Notes under the pieces: model-generated
Told to the model about the DNA's origin: nothing
What the model saw: only the letters and a program-made list of their open reading frames with translations
Databases searched by the model: none
Part shown: positions 46,843-58,665 of the stretch, piece after piece
Position numbering within the stretch: position 1 is the stretch's first letter
How the letters are laid out: each line of letters opens with the position of its first letter
Translations under genes and position numbers: made by a program
From: Rhynchosporium graminicola
Lineage: Eukaryota; Ascomycota; Leotiomycetes; Helotiales; Ploettnerulaceae
Direction: 5' to 3'
Assembly (NCBI GenBank): GCA_900074885.1
Contig: FJUW01000001.1
Span: forward strand, 1,178,001-1,242,000
Length of the DNA stretch: 64,000 bases

Positions 46843-47703
46843 TCAATCCGACTCGTAAACAGCCACATACCCAACCTCTATGCCCGCCATCTTCCCATCC
46901 ACCGTCTCTGCCACCGCATCACCAGCCCAACTCCCACCAACCGCAACATTCAGCGTCAAAATCATCTCTCTCGCCGCCAGATTCGCCCACGCATCTCGAT
47001 CGCCCACATCCCCTCCCTTCAAAACCTTGAAAGGCTTTCCATCCAAGTACCACGTGATATTCTGATCCCTCCACTCCCCACTCCGGAGATCAATAGCATG
47101 AGCCCAGGTATGCCAGTCGCCATATGAGAATGTCATACCGGACCCCAGGCCGACGGGGTCGTTGCACGCCGTGCCGCAATGCACTGTACCGTGGCCGAGG
47201 GGCCCACCGTTGATGTTTTCAAAGGTGTCGATTTCGCCGCACGAAGGCCAGTTCGTGCCATGCCGTACAGAGGCGCCGAGGGACCAGAAAGCAGGCCAGA
47301 TACCTTGGAGGGTTTTTCCAACTCCTACATCGCTATCGCCATCGCCGAGTTTCAAGCGTGCTTGGACGATCGTTTGGCCGCCTGCTTTGGCGGCGAAAGC
47401 GGGAAGGGATTCTATGCGGCAGGATTCCCAGTGGCCGTTTGTGTTGGTGGGTGTGATAAGTAGGGTTTTGGAGGATGAGATTTCACAGTTTGAGCCGGTT
47501 GCGAGGTAGGTTTGCTGTTCGTTGTTGGAGGCTTGACCTGTCCATCGGCGCCATTTCGTGAGATCGATTTCTGGGGTTGTGGTGTCGAACGAGTCGGACC
47601 AGGCGAGATGGAAACCGGGAACAGGTTCGGGGGAGGTAGCTAACGTGAGCTTGATGGATGTGAGTATGGTGGTGAGTGTGAGGAGAATTGATAGAGAGAT
47701 CAT
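46843..47703 (-). CDS. Secreted GH16 endo-beta-glucanase-like protein
   Basis: A single-exon gene of 286 residues. The start was taken at the ATG at 47703, giving the signal peptide MISLSILLTLTTILTSIK; the longer open frame begins with a non-ATG codon. The GH16 active-site segment is CGEIDTFENING, with the nucleophile, assisting Asp and acid/base at about Glu157, Asp159 and Glu162. Upstream QGIWPAFWSLGA and downstream HTWAHAIDLRSGEW, ITWYLDGKPF and MILTLNVAVGGSWAG are standard sheet-forming blocks of the family. Such enzymes cut beta-1,3 or mixed-linkage glucans, either plant derived or in the fungal wall. EIDTFE (two residues between Asp and second Glu) is the laminarinase-like spacing. No GPI-anchor tail is seen. 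Confidence 0.92.
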   Translation of the reverse strand: MISLSILLTLTTILTSIKLTLATSPEPVPGFHLAWSDSFDTTTPEIDLTKWRRWTGQASNNEQQTYLATGSNCEISSSKTLLITPTNTNGHWESCRIESLPAFAAKAGGQTIVQARLKLGDGDSDVGVGKTLQGIWPAFWSLGASVRHGTNWPSCGEIDTFENINGGPLGHGTVHCGTACNDPVGLGSGMTFSYGDWHTWAHAIDLRSGEWRDQNITWYLDGKPFKVLKGGDVGDRDAWANLAAREMILTLNVAVGGSWAGDAVAETVDGKMAGIEVGYVAVYESD

Positions 47704-50029
47704 GATGGACAAACAGGCGAGTGAGTGGTGTGAGGCGTTGAAAATGTTTGTGTACTGTACTTGAGCTGACGATGGGAGTAAACAGGGGAGGCGAGGAAGC
47801 TCAAGCGAGAAGTGTACTCAGCAAATCGATAAAGAATGTAGTTGTTAAGAAAATGATCGTACTCCGAACTCCAAAGACTAAAGGAACAAGAAAAGAGCAC
47901 GAAAGATATATAAATACTGCTGTAGTTCCCAGAATGAAAAAAAGGGATCCATGTTTGAGATGCGGAACAAACACCCTTCATACAACCATTCGCCTATGTC
48001 AGCAATTATTATCTCAGGGGTCATCTGAAGGAACTGAACGCGGATAAACAAGCCTCAAACGCCAATATTAGATAGAACAGCAGACCAATCCACATGTGAA
48101 TATCAGGCTGAGAACCACGTTGATGGCTTCATACCTGGCATAAATGGATTAGATCCGTTCCTTGTTACCTCAGCCTCTATCGTCGCACGGGTGAGCAGAT
48201 TGGCATTCTAGGTGGGGTGCATGGCATTTTATGTGACGCGGCGAAGGTATCTTACTGCCTCCATGCTACCAAAAGTACTTTCGCAAAATTACATGATTGA
48301 GTGGCTGTAGAAATGCTATTTTCTTTCAATATGAGTGTGTTAAGTGAGTGTGTAGTAAGTATGTGGCCCCTATTCATAATAGCCCTCATTTTGCTCCAAG
48401 CTTGATGATAGCCAATGTAGTAAGAATGAGGGTTGAGAAAGCAAGGATTATATAGCACCATAAAAGTGACGCGAAGCGAAACAAAACAAACAGATGCAGG
48501 AGGTAAGCTACTTGCTGTAGAATCCCAAATCGTACCCAAGTACAAAAGTAGCATAAACATGGGATGAACAACTCTCAAAATCACTTATGCGCACACACCT
48601 CTTTTCCTTCTTTCCTCTTTTCCGTAATGGAAAAGTCGACTTTCAGGTCCTTTGCAGCTCTCATTGGCTATACACCTCATCATCTGGAACGAGGCAGAAT
48701 ATGAGGCTGGGTAGCCTGTGGATGCGTCTTTAACTCTTACCGCGCTCGCACCTTTCAGAGGCTGTGAGAGATGGGATTGAGGAAGGCTTTTAGCCGAGCC
48801 TCTCAGGGCTGAGTGCTGCATCCTTATTCCTTATTTTCATGCTTCGGAGAGGGCTTAAGCAATTATGCTTTACCTACCTTACCTGAGTTAGGGTTTGATG
48901 TAGCGTAGGTCCGGGCCGTGCCTAGATTCAGGGTGGGAATGTTGGATATCGTCAGGCGGATGGAGCATTGAAGGAACGGTAATATATCCGTCACTTGACT
49001 ACACATAGTCCATCGCCTATCACAATCTCCTCAATCTTACACGCTAGAACTCCCGCACATAAACATTATACAAAAGTAATCGACCAACCGCAAGGCATCA
49101 CAAAGATTGAGTCCCACCGAATGAAGTTATGAAACACGAACACCAAGTAAAACCATCCATCCCTATCACGTGCAGACAGACGACTTTCGGAAAATTTCAG
49201 AACCAAGTCTTTGATTATATCAAATCAAGTAGAATAGCGACCTATCAATCGCTGTATCTCTCATCTCTACAAAATCTCGAGCACTGTGTAAATCTATGTT
49301 CTTGTATTGCAGCCCCAGGTCCAGGTACAGGGAAGATTTTCAAAGAACGACAGTCAAACTCTCCTCTCCGCCAACACACTCACTGCACTGAAAGATTGAC
49401 AGCACTTATCCTCGCGCCTCAGACTCGCGCCTTTGGGAAACCTAAGCCAAAATCAAACAACCCAACTCAAATCCATTTCAAACTTCATATTCTATTCCAT
49501 CGACACATCTGAGACGCTACACTCAGCCTCACCGATAGACAACCTATAAGTCTCCCACGTATCAATTTAACTCACCAAATAATTCAGTTTTGTCTCCGTA
49601 AACTCAGTCCCTCGATCTCCTCGACAGCGAAATGTAGAATAAAAGCGCCATCTTGTTTCCTACAGCGTTATTTCCTAGCCAGATCAACTTGATGAGTCCT
49701 GGAATGCCGTGCTTTCCTTTTTAAATTTAAATTTATTTCATTTTCTAGAATTCTGCGATGCAGCTCGTTCAATTCGTTAATGTATCTGTCTATCCATATG
49801 TATTTCCTTATGCCTATCCGGGTTTTGTTGCTTACTCGCACACCTGAAAGAATAATAAGATTAACCGCTAAACAACCTACTGCAAGCTCTCACATACCCT
49901 CCTAATCACCAAATCACTTCATTCAACGCGAGCACTTCAAATGTTGAACGAATATCTGTCCCCCTCCGTTACTCCTTCTCTCCCTCCTTTCATTCCCCAC
50001 TCTTCCCTGTCACTTCCTCCTACATCACT
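47704..50029. other. Intergenic, 2.3 kb
   Basis: Promoter side of the GH16 gene and 3' side of the phosphatidylserine decarboxylase gene. Only short motif-free open frames are present. A long pyrimidine-rich stretch near 49960-50180 overlaps the last exon of the decarboxylase and is not separate coding sequence. Confidence 0.6.
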
Positions 50030-53000
50030 CTATCCAGCCATACTAGCGATCGTCATCTTCCCCTTTCCACTCCCCTCTGCACTACTATTCTCACTCACGA
50101 TACTCCCCTCGATTCTTCGCTTCGCTTCCGCCTTCTCTCTATCAGTGATATCCTCGTCTTTCTTGCGCATATCGGGGGTGTGTTGGGATTGAGTGGGATG
50201 ATGGCCTATTGACATGCCGACGCGTAGCTGTTCTACGTTAGAATTTACTGATATAAATCTTTCCTGTGAATAACAAGAAACGGAGAGGGGGGGGAGGGAG
50301 AAAAAGGAGTGGGAGAGGGGATAAACCAACCAAAGTCTCCAAAGCCCCCTGACTGTTGTCGACCAGATCATCATCAAATTGCATAGCAGCCTCCTCAAAC
50401 AGCACCAAAATTGTACTTCCCCCAAACTTAAAGTACCCCAACTCTTCCGCCCTCTTCACGTTATCTCCTTCGTTCCTCGTAATTACCGTACTGCCTACCA
50501 TCATAGCACCCACACAAATGACCATGACTCTTCCATGCGCCACACTATCGATAGGGATGACAACCCTGATATTCTCACCATACACATCAAGTGCTGAGCG
50601 GATAGCCATCGGGTTCACAGTGTAGTACTCACCCTCGATAGTCTTAGGTTCACCCATGATACCGTCGACAGGGATATGAAAACGATGATAGTCTTGAGGA
50701 GCGAGACGGAAAATACCCAGCGCGCCATTTTTGTACCGATGCGCATCTTGAGGGTAAGCATTGCCAAGGAGACGCTCGATAGAGAATTCCCGTCCTTTGA
50801 CCCAAATCTTAGTAGCCTCATCCATACGATTGAATACTACGGAGCGGCAATCGGCCGGCGAGACGATGATGCGCGGGTTATCTGGAGCGGAGCAAGGTCT
50901 CGCATCAGGCTTGAGTTGGCGGTAAAAGAATTCGTTGAAAGACTTGAACTTCTCCATAGGTAACAAGACTTCGGACATGTCGAGCTGGTGGAAGTTGATG
51001 AAACTTTGGATTTCGCTTCGCGAGGCTGGGTCGTCATATTTGACGCCTTGTTTGATTGATAAGCCTTTGAGAAGCTTGCGAACTGCGTGTGTATTAGCTA
51101 TGGACATCCAAGGTCCGTCATGGAAATGGTAAATGTTAAATGAAATCACTCCGCCTAACGTACTTCGTTTCTTCTCCATATCCTTAGATTTCAACCCCTT
51201 ATATAGTAGTCTGATCCCCAATCGAACGTAGACGCTCATCCGTTCTTCGTTGATTTGACCAGTGATACGATCTTGTACAAGAATGTTGGCGGAATTAGCA
51301 CCGAGTTTGTAGCCACCGTAGGATATCTTTGTGATGACTTTGGAATACCACTTTCGCTGAGCTTGACTTGCAGTGACGAAACCAGCCATGACAATGTTGT
51401 TGACTTGGCGCCAATCTTGACTGGCACATGTGGCGATATGGGTGATGATATCGGTATCAGAGCGCTTGTTCAGTCGAGGCTGATGACAGATCGGGCATTC
51501 TCTGATCTCGACGACATGCTCTTCGCCCTTATCATTCAGATCATCTCTGTCGAGGTACTCGCCCTCCTCGCCGGGAGTTGCAAGGTCCTCCACACTCTGC
51601 ATTTCGACACTCAGTGAGGATGAGTTTGCGTTGTTCTCTGCATTGGACGGCGTAGAATATCCAGTACCTGATACAGATGAAGAAGCAGGTGTTTGACTAG
51701 CAGTTCCTCCTAGTTGTGCTGGAAGATGACTCTTGACTGTAGAAGCATCGGGCATCATGCCCTTCACTCTATCGGCGATTGTCTGCGGGGCTTGAGATTT
51801 CTGCTTCAGCTGGTCCTCAAGGCAAATCACAGCTTCATCGAAGCTCATTTCAGCATTGGCCTCGGCATCATTTGTTGCTGCATGAGGGAATCGCCTGAAC
51901 CACCCATCGATCGTAGACTCCTTCAATGTGGAACCAAGAGTATCTAGCATAGTCGTAAGCTCGACCTTGCTGATACATCCACTCTCATCGGTGTCGTATT
52001 GTCTCAACATAGCTCTCCAGAACTGCTGACGAAGCGCCGGGTAGGGAACGTATTTGGCCTTGATGAATAATTGGGGACTATGCTTCTCCTCCCATTTCTC
52101 TGCATTCTTTAACTTCAAGGGAATGGTGAAATGATGCAAATCAGGATCTCCGTGGCTATCGAATCCTTCGTCGTTGTCCACGGCGTTAGTCACAGGAGCA
52201 GGATCACCTGGTTGGAGACCTGCAGGTTTGTTGGTAGGAACTTGAGCAGGTATTGATGCCGTGGGTCCAGAGCTCATGCTGTTGAGTGAAACATTCTGGC
52301 CAGACGTTCTCGTTGGCAGAGTCGGTCGACTCATTCCTTTCAAGCTTTGAGATGAAGCTGATCGGGAGATCGGGAGCTTAAACCTGGATCTATTGGGTTG
52401 AGCTGGGAGAGCACTTGGGTCAGGGGGATCCTTGAGAGAATAAAGACCGGTTTCTGAGTTGGCGTCTGGAGCAGTGTCCGTGATATCCTTTAAGGGTAAA
52501 ACGCTAGCTGCGATGAAATCGTTCCCAGATAGCTTATCCCGGTCGATTACAGTGAAGGAAAGAGAGTATGTCTGCTCGTGCTTCAATACCTGGAAGAGCA
52601 TCTTCTCATTGTAGACGGGATTCAAGTTGTGTCGAATCACTCGAGTTCTGTACGTCTTCTTTCCCAAAGAAGCTACAACGAACGGATCCATGTCAAACGA
52701 AGTCCTGGTCATGTTGCGTTCGGGAGGTAGATCGGTAATCTTTCCAATTTCCAAGAAGACAATACCCACAACTTCACTGTCACTGGTGAATTCATATCCA
52801 TGCTGTTGCTTCTTCCTCCTCAAGCCTCGCAGCCTCAACTTCCGGCGTTTCTTCTCTGCATTTTCAGGCTTTGTAGGATCGTCGGTCTCGTCACTTGGGT
52901 CTTCATCGTCATTAAAGTCCGAGTCCTCATCTGCAATATCTGAAGCTCCCATAGGTAGTCTTCCAGCTGTATCTGGAAGATCGGTCACTCCAGCCAAGGC

Positions 53001-53858
53001 GCGGAACTTCTCCAACACTTGTGCAGGGGCTGCCGACAAGTTGCTCGAATCGTAAAGCGTGAATTGTAGCTGAACGTCTCCTGAGACATTACTGCTTTTC
53101 TTCCCACCAGGTCGCTTGCTAGAAAGAGGAAACCATTGTGGTCCGATGTCAACCTCATCGCCCGTGAATATATCCTCCAATGCAAGATCAAATTCTCCCA
53201 GATAGTCCTTCCCAAACCGATCTTTGTCCCAGCATACACAGTCAAGGAGGAGGGCATTGGCGCTGTTGACTGGCATTTGGAGAGTGACGTTCCATTCTGG
53301 ATTGAGGTTCTTGGAAACGGATTGTGTCGCATTCTTCGAATCGCCCAGCGTTACGACAAGGTACTGGCCTGCTTCAGTATTCTTGCTGGCATATTGGAGC
53401 TGTTCATCGAGAACTTACTGGATCTGAAGTGCCATTCTTGTCCTTCGCTGCAAGGTTCCTAGCCTATTTACAGCTGTCAGCGACTTCTCACTAGCTATAG
53501 CTGCTTCTCATCCGCCACCTGCCATCTGCCACCTGCCATCTGCCACCTGCCATCTCCACCATTCGATCCTAATGTAGATTGTAGCCCTCAATTCCATTTT
53601 GAATTGGATCTTTCTAACTCTCCCCTCGATCCATCAACCCAGCCCCGTTCACTACCCAAGAAAGTGCAACCAACATACCTTAACAACAACGACCTTCAAA
53701 ATTAACCCGTTCCCCTTAACTCCCTCGAGCAAATCACCCTCGGAACCAGTCCTCTGTTTCCTCATATTGCTAGCACCAGGATTCGGACTCGAGCTTCTCG
53801 AGTTACCGTTGCTGTGCGTGTAGGATTTCAGACGGTTGGGCAAGGAGATGCGGACCAT
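50030..53858 (-). CDS. psd2: Phosphatidylserine decarboxylase, PSD2 type, with two C2 domains and an EF-hand
   Basis: Converts phosphatidylserine to phosphatidylethanolamine in the endomembrane system. Exons on the - strand: 53858-53679, 53463-53419, 53363-51164, 51082-50331, 50227-50030, giving 1124 residues. First C2 domain, residues about 50-150 (KARNLAAKDKNGTSDP, YLVVTLGDSK, NLNPEWN). Then an acidic and basic linker, second C2 at about 275-395 (FVVASLGKKTYRTRV, NLNPVYNEK), and an EF-hand near 530-545 (YDTDESGCISKVEL). A CPICHQPR...H..TC zinc-type motif follows, and the catalytic domain is in the C-terminal third (YHRFHIPVDG). Self-cleavage at FGGST (residues 1028-1032, between Gly1030 and Ser1031) forms the pyruvoyl cofactor. 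The 81-nt intron 51163-51083 is in frame and stop-free; it was removed because the family reads KKRIRKLLKGLS. The last exon restores LRVGMSIGHHP. Confidence 0.94.
53515..53555. repeat. Minisatellite in psd2 intron 1 (14-bp unit)
   Basis: Three tandem units of CCACCTGCCATCTG on the + strand lie inside the first and longest intron (215 bp) of the phosphatidylserine decarboxylase gene. It is complementary to the array at 53943-53979. Confidence 0.9.
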
Positions 53859-53942
53859 GATGTCGAAGGAGGGTTAAGGGCATGAAGTGGGGAGAAAGTA
53901 TAATTCTGAGTTGGACTCGACGGGACTGGACGCGGGAAACTT

Positions 53943-53979
53943 GGCAGGTGGCAGGTGGCAGGTGGCAGGTGGCAGGTGG
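53943..53979. repeat. Heptamer array upstream of psd2 (GGCAGGT)n
   Basis: Five tandem GGCAGGT units on the + strand start 85 bp upstream of the psd2 ATG (the gene is on the - strand). It is the inverted complement of most of the intron 1 minisatellite, so the two arrays flank exon 1 as inverted repeats. Confidence 0.9.
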
Positions 53980-55421
53980 GTTTGGCGGTCGGTATCTCTG
54001 TGATTTTGATTCGAGGGAATGTGGAGAGGCTTGGTGTGATGTGGAAGGAAAGGGTTACCACGTTTGAGGAGAGGTGATGTGGTAGGTGGAAGAAGTCAAG
54101 ATGACTGAGGCAATCGACAATTAAGAGCAATATAAGTAACCAGGTTTGCAAAAAGAAATAGGAGGCGTTGAGGGTGATGCGGCTGCAATATGATTAATTC
54201 AATAGTTTCAGATGCAGATTCCCGAGGTTGGATTGGTGAGTTTATGGCAGGATTAGCTCAGGGATGGATGTTGGTTGGCTTGGCTGGGGCTTGTGCTGGT
54301 GCTGATTATAAGTATGCTTGTGTTGCGGCGTTGAAATGGCGGGCAATGCGGGGTTGATTTTGAGTCCGATGACAAGGAATAGTAACATAACACTATACTG
54401 TACGTAAGGCTTGCTTGGTATGTGAATAACGAAGTACCCAGGTTTTATTTTATTTTAAATTAGGTAGTGTAATGTTCCTCACAGAAAAGAAAACATGGCA
54501 TATCATCCATCTAGTATAAACAATAAGATCAGCGAAGTAAGAGTATAGGTATCAAGCTATGAAGTATGCAGATACTTCGCTGGCGCATGTATATATATCC
54601 ATCCTCCCTTCCCCTTGGAGGATTCTGGAAATTCTCGGATAAATGTGCCGGCCACAGCTGCTGCGCCAATCCAATGCCACTCTGGGCTTCACTCTACGAC
54701 TGGGTAATTATGACTGCCTAAAAGCTTCTTTCAGCTCTTCTCTCAGGTCTTCTCACATCCGCCAAGGTCGAAATGGGCTCAGCCGCACAGCATGATGATG
54801 ATGTGCCAGGTACTATCAGTATCATGGTGGCGGCCCGGCAAGCACGGAGTCTGATACTTGGCTATACGAATTCAGCGGGGAAAGACAAAAGGATCACATC
54901 TGCTGGAGCCGAACGACGGAGAATTCAAACACACAAGAGCATTAATTAATACGTCTATGGTTGTCCCTCCCTATAACTGATATAAATCTAGTAATATATC
55001 AAAACACATTTCAGAAGGGCTGATCAGTATGGTGCCGAAGAAGTAGGCATTTTCTTATCAGTGATACGATGATACCTTAATGGACGAATCCCTCGCCATC
55101 ATCGTCGTCGGCGCCAGTAGATTTTGAATTTCATCGTTACCTTGGACTTCACACGAGTCACTTTAGCAATCGTTCCTCAATAGCTGCATGGAAAGGAAAC
55201 TGGGTGCTATCCCTTTAAACTTCATCCGCAGATGTAGGTCGTCCGATCGCAGTACTTGCCTCTACTAGTGCAGTAAACAATCAATCTATGGCTGCCCACC
55301 CAAAAGCAGAATCTAACGAGAAGATGACTCGCCTGGCACAGTTTGACGGGTCCATAGATGGCTGGGTATTGATGACAAGAGGTAAGAAATAGAGCGAGCT
55401 CGCAGATCAGGGAGGAAACAT
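53980..55421. other. Intergenic, 1.4 kb
   Basis: Upstream of psd2 and upstream of the NACHT pseudogene. No gene recognised. The lost N-terminal part of the NACHT gene, if present, may begin within about 55290-55420, but I could not establish a frame. Confidence 0.5.
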
Positions 55422-58400
55422 TTTGGAACCTGCGGATGGGTCGAACATGTTCCCGAGATGCAAGCATGGCTAACAGCAACAATTCAGAACTTGTTGTTTG
55501 GCTGAATGAAAAGCCGGGAGCAGGTCAGTTATTCATCCGTCACCCTTTTGTAGGGAATTTGTCCTGGGACGTTGTCCTGGACGTTGTCACAATCTTGAGA
55601 GCATTGCATTGTCGAAGTCGCCATAAGATGCGGGTTTCGAGTTGCGCTTTACTTGCGAGAGTGCTCCATTCGTACTGTTGTCGTCCCTGCTGAAGGTATA
55701 TCTCAACGGCCTACCCTATTCCCAGGCAAAAGTGTAATGTGTACAGTCTTTATCGACGCCCTCTACGAGATTGAATCATTGCAGGTCTGCTATTGCTTCT
55801 GTGACAACCAAGACAACGGCAGGGACAACCCAAGCGAACGTATTTTGGGAGTCATAGTTACACAGCTACTTCGGGCTCATCCAGAGCTAGCACCACTGAT
55901 AACAAACGAACTCATTATACCTGGAATGAGCTCCGGTCTAGCCCAGCTACGAACACTCGTTCCCAAGCTCTTGGAGCTCCAGCCGCGTACATGGATTGTC
56001 TTCGATAGGATTGATGAATGCTCGAAATTTTGCCAGAAATCACTGATAACTGAGCTGCAGAGGGTCTGTTTTGGGGGTAAATGCAACTCCGAGATTTGAT
56101 TCTCGAGCCGCAAGGAATCAGTAACCACCTGGCAACTTGATCGTAAGCCAGAAATTTGTCTGGACGAGAATGGCATGATCGAACTAGACATCCGACGATA
56201 TGGTGACCACAAAGTACAACATATCCGGTCACTCTTTGAAGGAGATCTGGAACCCGCGACTTTCGCTCAAATTGCGAGCTCAGTCGCAGACAAGGCGGAC
56301 GGTGAGCATTCTCAGAACCATAGTAGTATGACCAATCTAACGCTCTGTAGGGATGTTCCTATGGGTAAGTCTGGTTACCGAAGAGGTTGAACAATGCTTC
56401 TGTGCAAGGGATCTTGAAATGTGTGCGAGAAGCTTACCCCATGGACTCAAAGAAGCGTTGTGACTAGCGAAAACGCATGATTATATTCAAGAACCTAGAA
56501 AACTAATACAGTTCATAGATATAGACGTATACTTGACCGGATTCTCCACGAAGAGGTGCCGCCCGAAATTCAATCTATGGCTGTGAGAATTCTTGAATGG
56601 ATGTCTTGTTCGTAACGGAGACTCAAGACCCACGAAATCTTGGATGGAGTCAGTATCCACATCGGTTCTCCGTCCCTCGACAGCACTACAAAACTTAACA
56701 GGAGGATACTCGTCTTATGCAGACTACTGATCGAAGCTTGCCCTAGTGATACTGTGATCTTCGTCCACTTCTCGGCACAAGAGTACGGTCAATGGTCAAT
56801 TCAAACTTCTGTTATTGCTGGATTATTTGCTAATCTTGCGTAGATACATCATGAAAGCAGCATACAAGCAAGAGAGACCATCTATTCAGCCCGAAAATTC
56901 ACATATGAACATCAGATACTCCTACATTACCTATCTCACACAATTCTTCGGCTCCTTCCTCAGAATAGCACGGAAGATGAGAGAATCGAGTGGATATTGA
57001 GAGGTTTTTATGGCTTGCAAAACTATGCTAGCCAATACTGGTATTCGCATATTGCTGATTACATGGATCAAGTTGCTGCTCGAAAACTTGAAGTACCTCG
57101 GTACCTCATCGAACAGTTGAACGAGATAGTTAAGTACAGCAAAGGATCTGATCATACAGGAGGCCCTAATCAATCAGCTGGGTTTGCAAACGTTAAAAAC
57201 GCAAACACTACGGATCGATCTGCTTCCCTTAGGCGGTTTCCCGCGCTGCAAAAGATGGTTTCTTGTCTAGAAAGATTCGAGGACGAGCTAATATGACGCG
57301 ATTGGACGGTAAAGCAAATTGAGAGTAAGTGATTTTGCTCTCCTCACAAATTCTCAAGTATACGTGTCTACGAAGCCTGACTTCATCAGCTGTCTCACTC
57401 GGGACCTGTACGTCGGATCTATCATGGTTCAGTACTGTTCGTTACCAATACCAGGTTGCTTTGGAAGCTCTTCTTCATCCACACGTTTCGAAATATCCTG
57501 CACCGGTCTTGCAAGGCTTCCGAGAAATGTACAGTACATCGGCTCTCACTTGTAAATATCCTCATTGCGATCGTGCCACGGATGGATTTGATTCATCGCA
57601 GCAACAAGAAAAACACGAACCAAAACATCGGCGCGAGTTCCGATGTGAAATCGATACATGTGTGGGTTTTAAGATGGGATTTGCTACTCGCGCTCAACTT
57701 GGGAAGCACACCAGAACCTACCATCCTGAACTTTACGATGATTTGACGCTCGCCGAAGCTATTAAAGCAGTCAAAAGGCAACACGACTTATCAGGACAAG
57801 TAAATTCCGAGCCTAAACAAAGTGTCAGATCAACTGTTAAGCTCAGCCTCAAAGCATATGAAGCACACGCAGGGGAACTGCCGGCACGGAATAAGGTCCT
57901 AAAACGATCACAAGCTCAACAGGAATTATTCGAATTCATGAACGGACCTCCCCTTGTAACACCCCAGCAACCACACTACCGACATGAAGCAGATCAGGTA
58001 TATCAAGCACCACAAGACCAAACGACCGTATATGAAGTTAATGGCGCTGACTCAAGATAAACGAGAACAACAACAACAACAACAGCAGCAGTTAGTGCAA
58101 GCACAGTAAGCTGCAATGTTTCAGCAACAGAATCATCAAGATCAGCGTGACGCGCGGGTAAGGTTACAAGCACAGCAAACAATGCAGCAAGCTGCAAGGG
58201 CTCAGCAACAACGTCTTCAACAACAACGATACGAGCAAGGCGATAATCGTGAGATATCTAGGCCTAATGATCAAATGACTTCACTGCTCAAACAAATAAG
58301 CCCCCATGTTCTCAAAGACATCCGCGATAGCCCTTTCCTACGAGAAAATATGCGACAGCTACCGCAACCTAATAAAGCTGATGCTCTACAACAGTCTGAC

Positions 58401-58665
58401 CCCTTACAAGGTGGTGGACCTGGCTTTGGTTTTCTAAAGTACGTGTTTGTTACATGTTTCTCCTAGTTGTCTATCGTCTAACACGTACCAGTCGGATTTC
58501 CCTGGTGGTAGTACGACTCCTGCTAGCTATAACAGAGAACTGATCATAGACGACTTCAATTTTGATCCGCATTTCGTTTCAGAGAGCAAAGACGTTGACG
58601 GATACCGTTTCGACGCTTCCACGTTCCTCGATGATGAGAAGAAAACGAGTGAGTATGAGCGGTAA
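55422..58665 (+). pseudogene. NACHT NTPase with C-terminal C2H2-like fingers, decayed
   Basis: STAND-type NTPases of this layout are common in fungi and some act in nonself recognition; that role is not shown here. The Walker A is spliced: EKPGAG ends near 55524, and a GTCAGT...TTCCCAG intron joins it to GKSVMCTVF near 55728. Then come FCDNQDN, ILGVIVTQLL and TWIVFDRIDECSKF (Walker B region), GMFLWVSLVTEEVEQ after an intron ending near 56351, GLKEA to YRRILDRIL across another intron, then IFVHFSAQEY and LQNYASQYWYSHI. Zinc-finger sequence (TCKYPHCDRATDGF, FRCEIDTC, KHTRTYHPELY) and a Gln-rich coil follow. Breaks: a frameshift near 55470, stops at 56097-56099, 56613-56615, 56841-56843, 57294-57296 and 58107-58109, and a frameshift near 58035. 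Most stops are explained by C to T. Ends are approximate. Confidence 0.82.
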
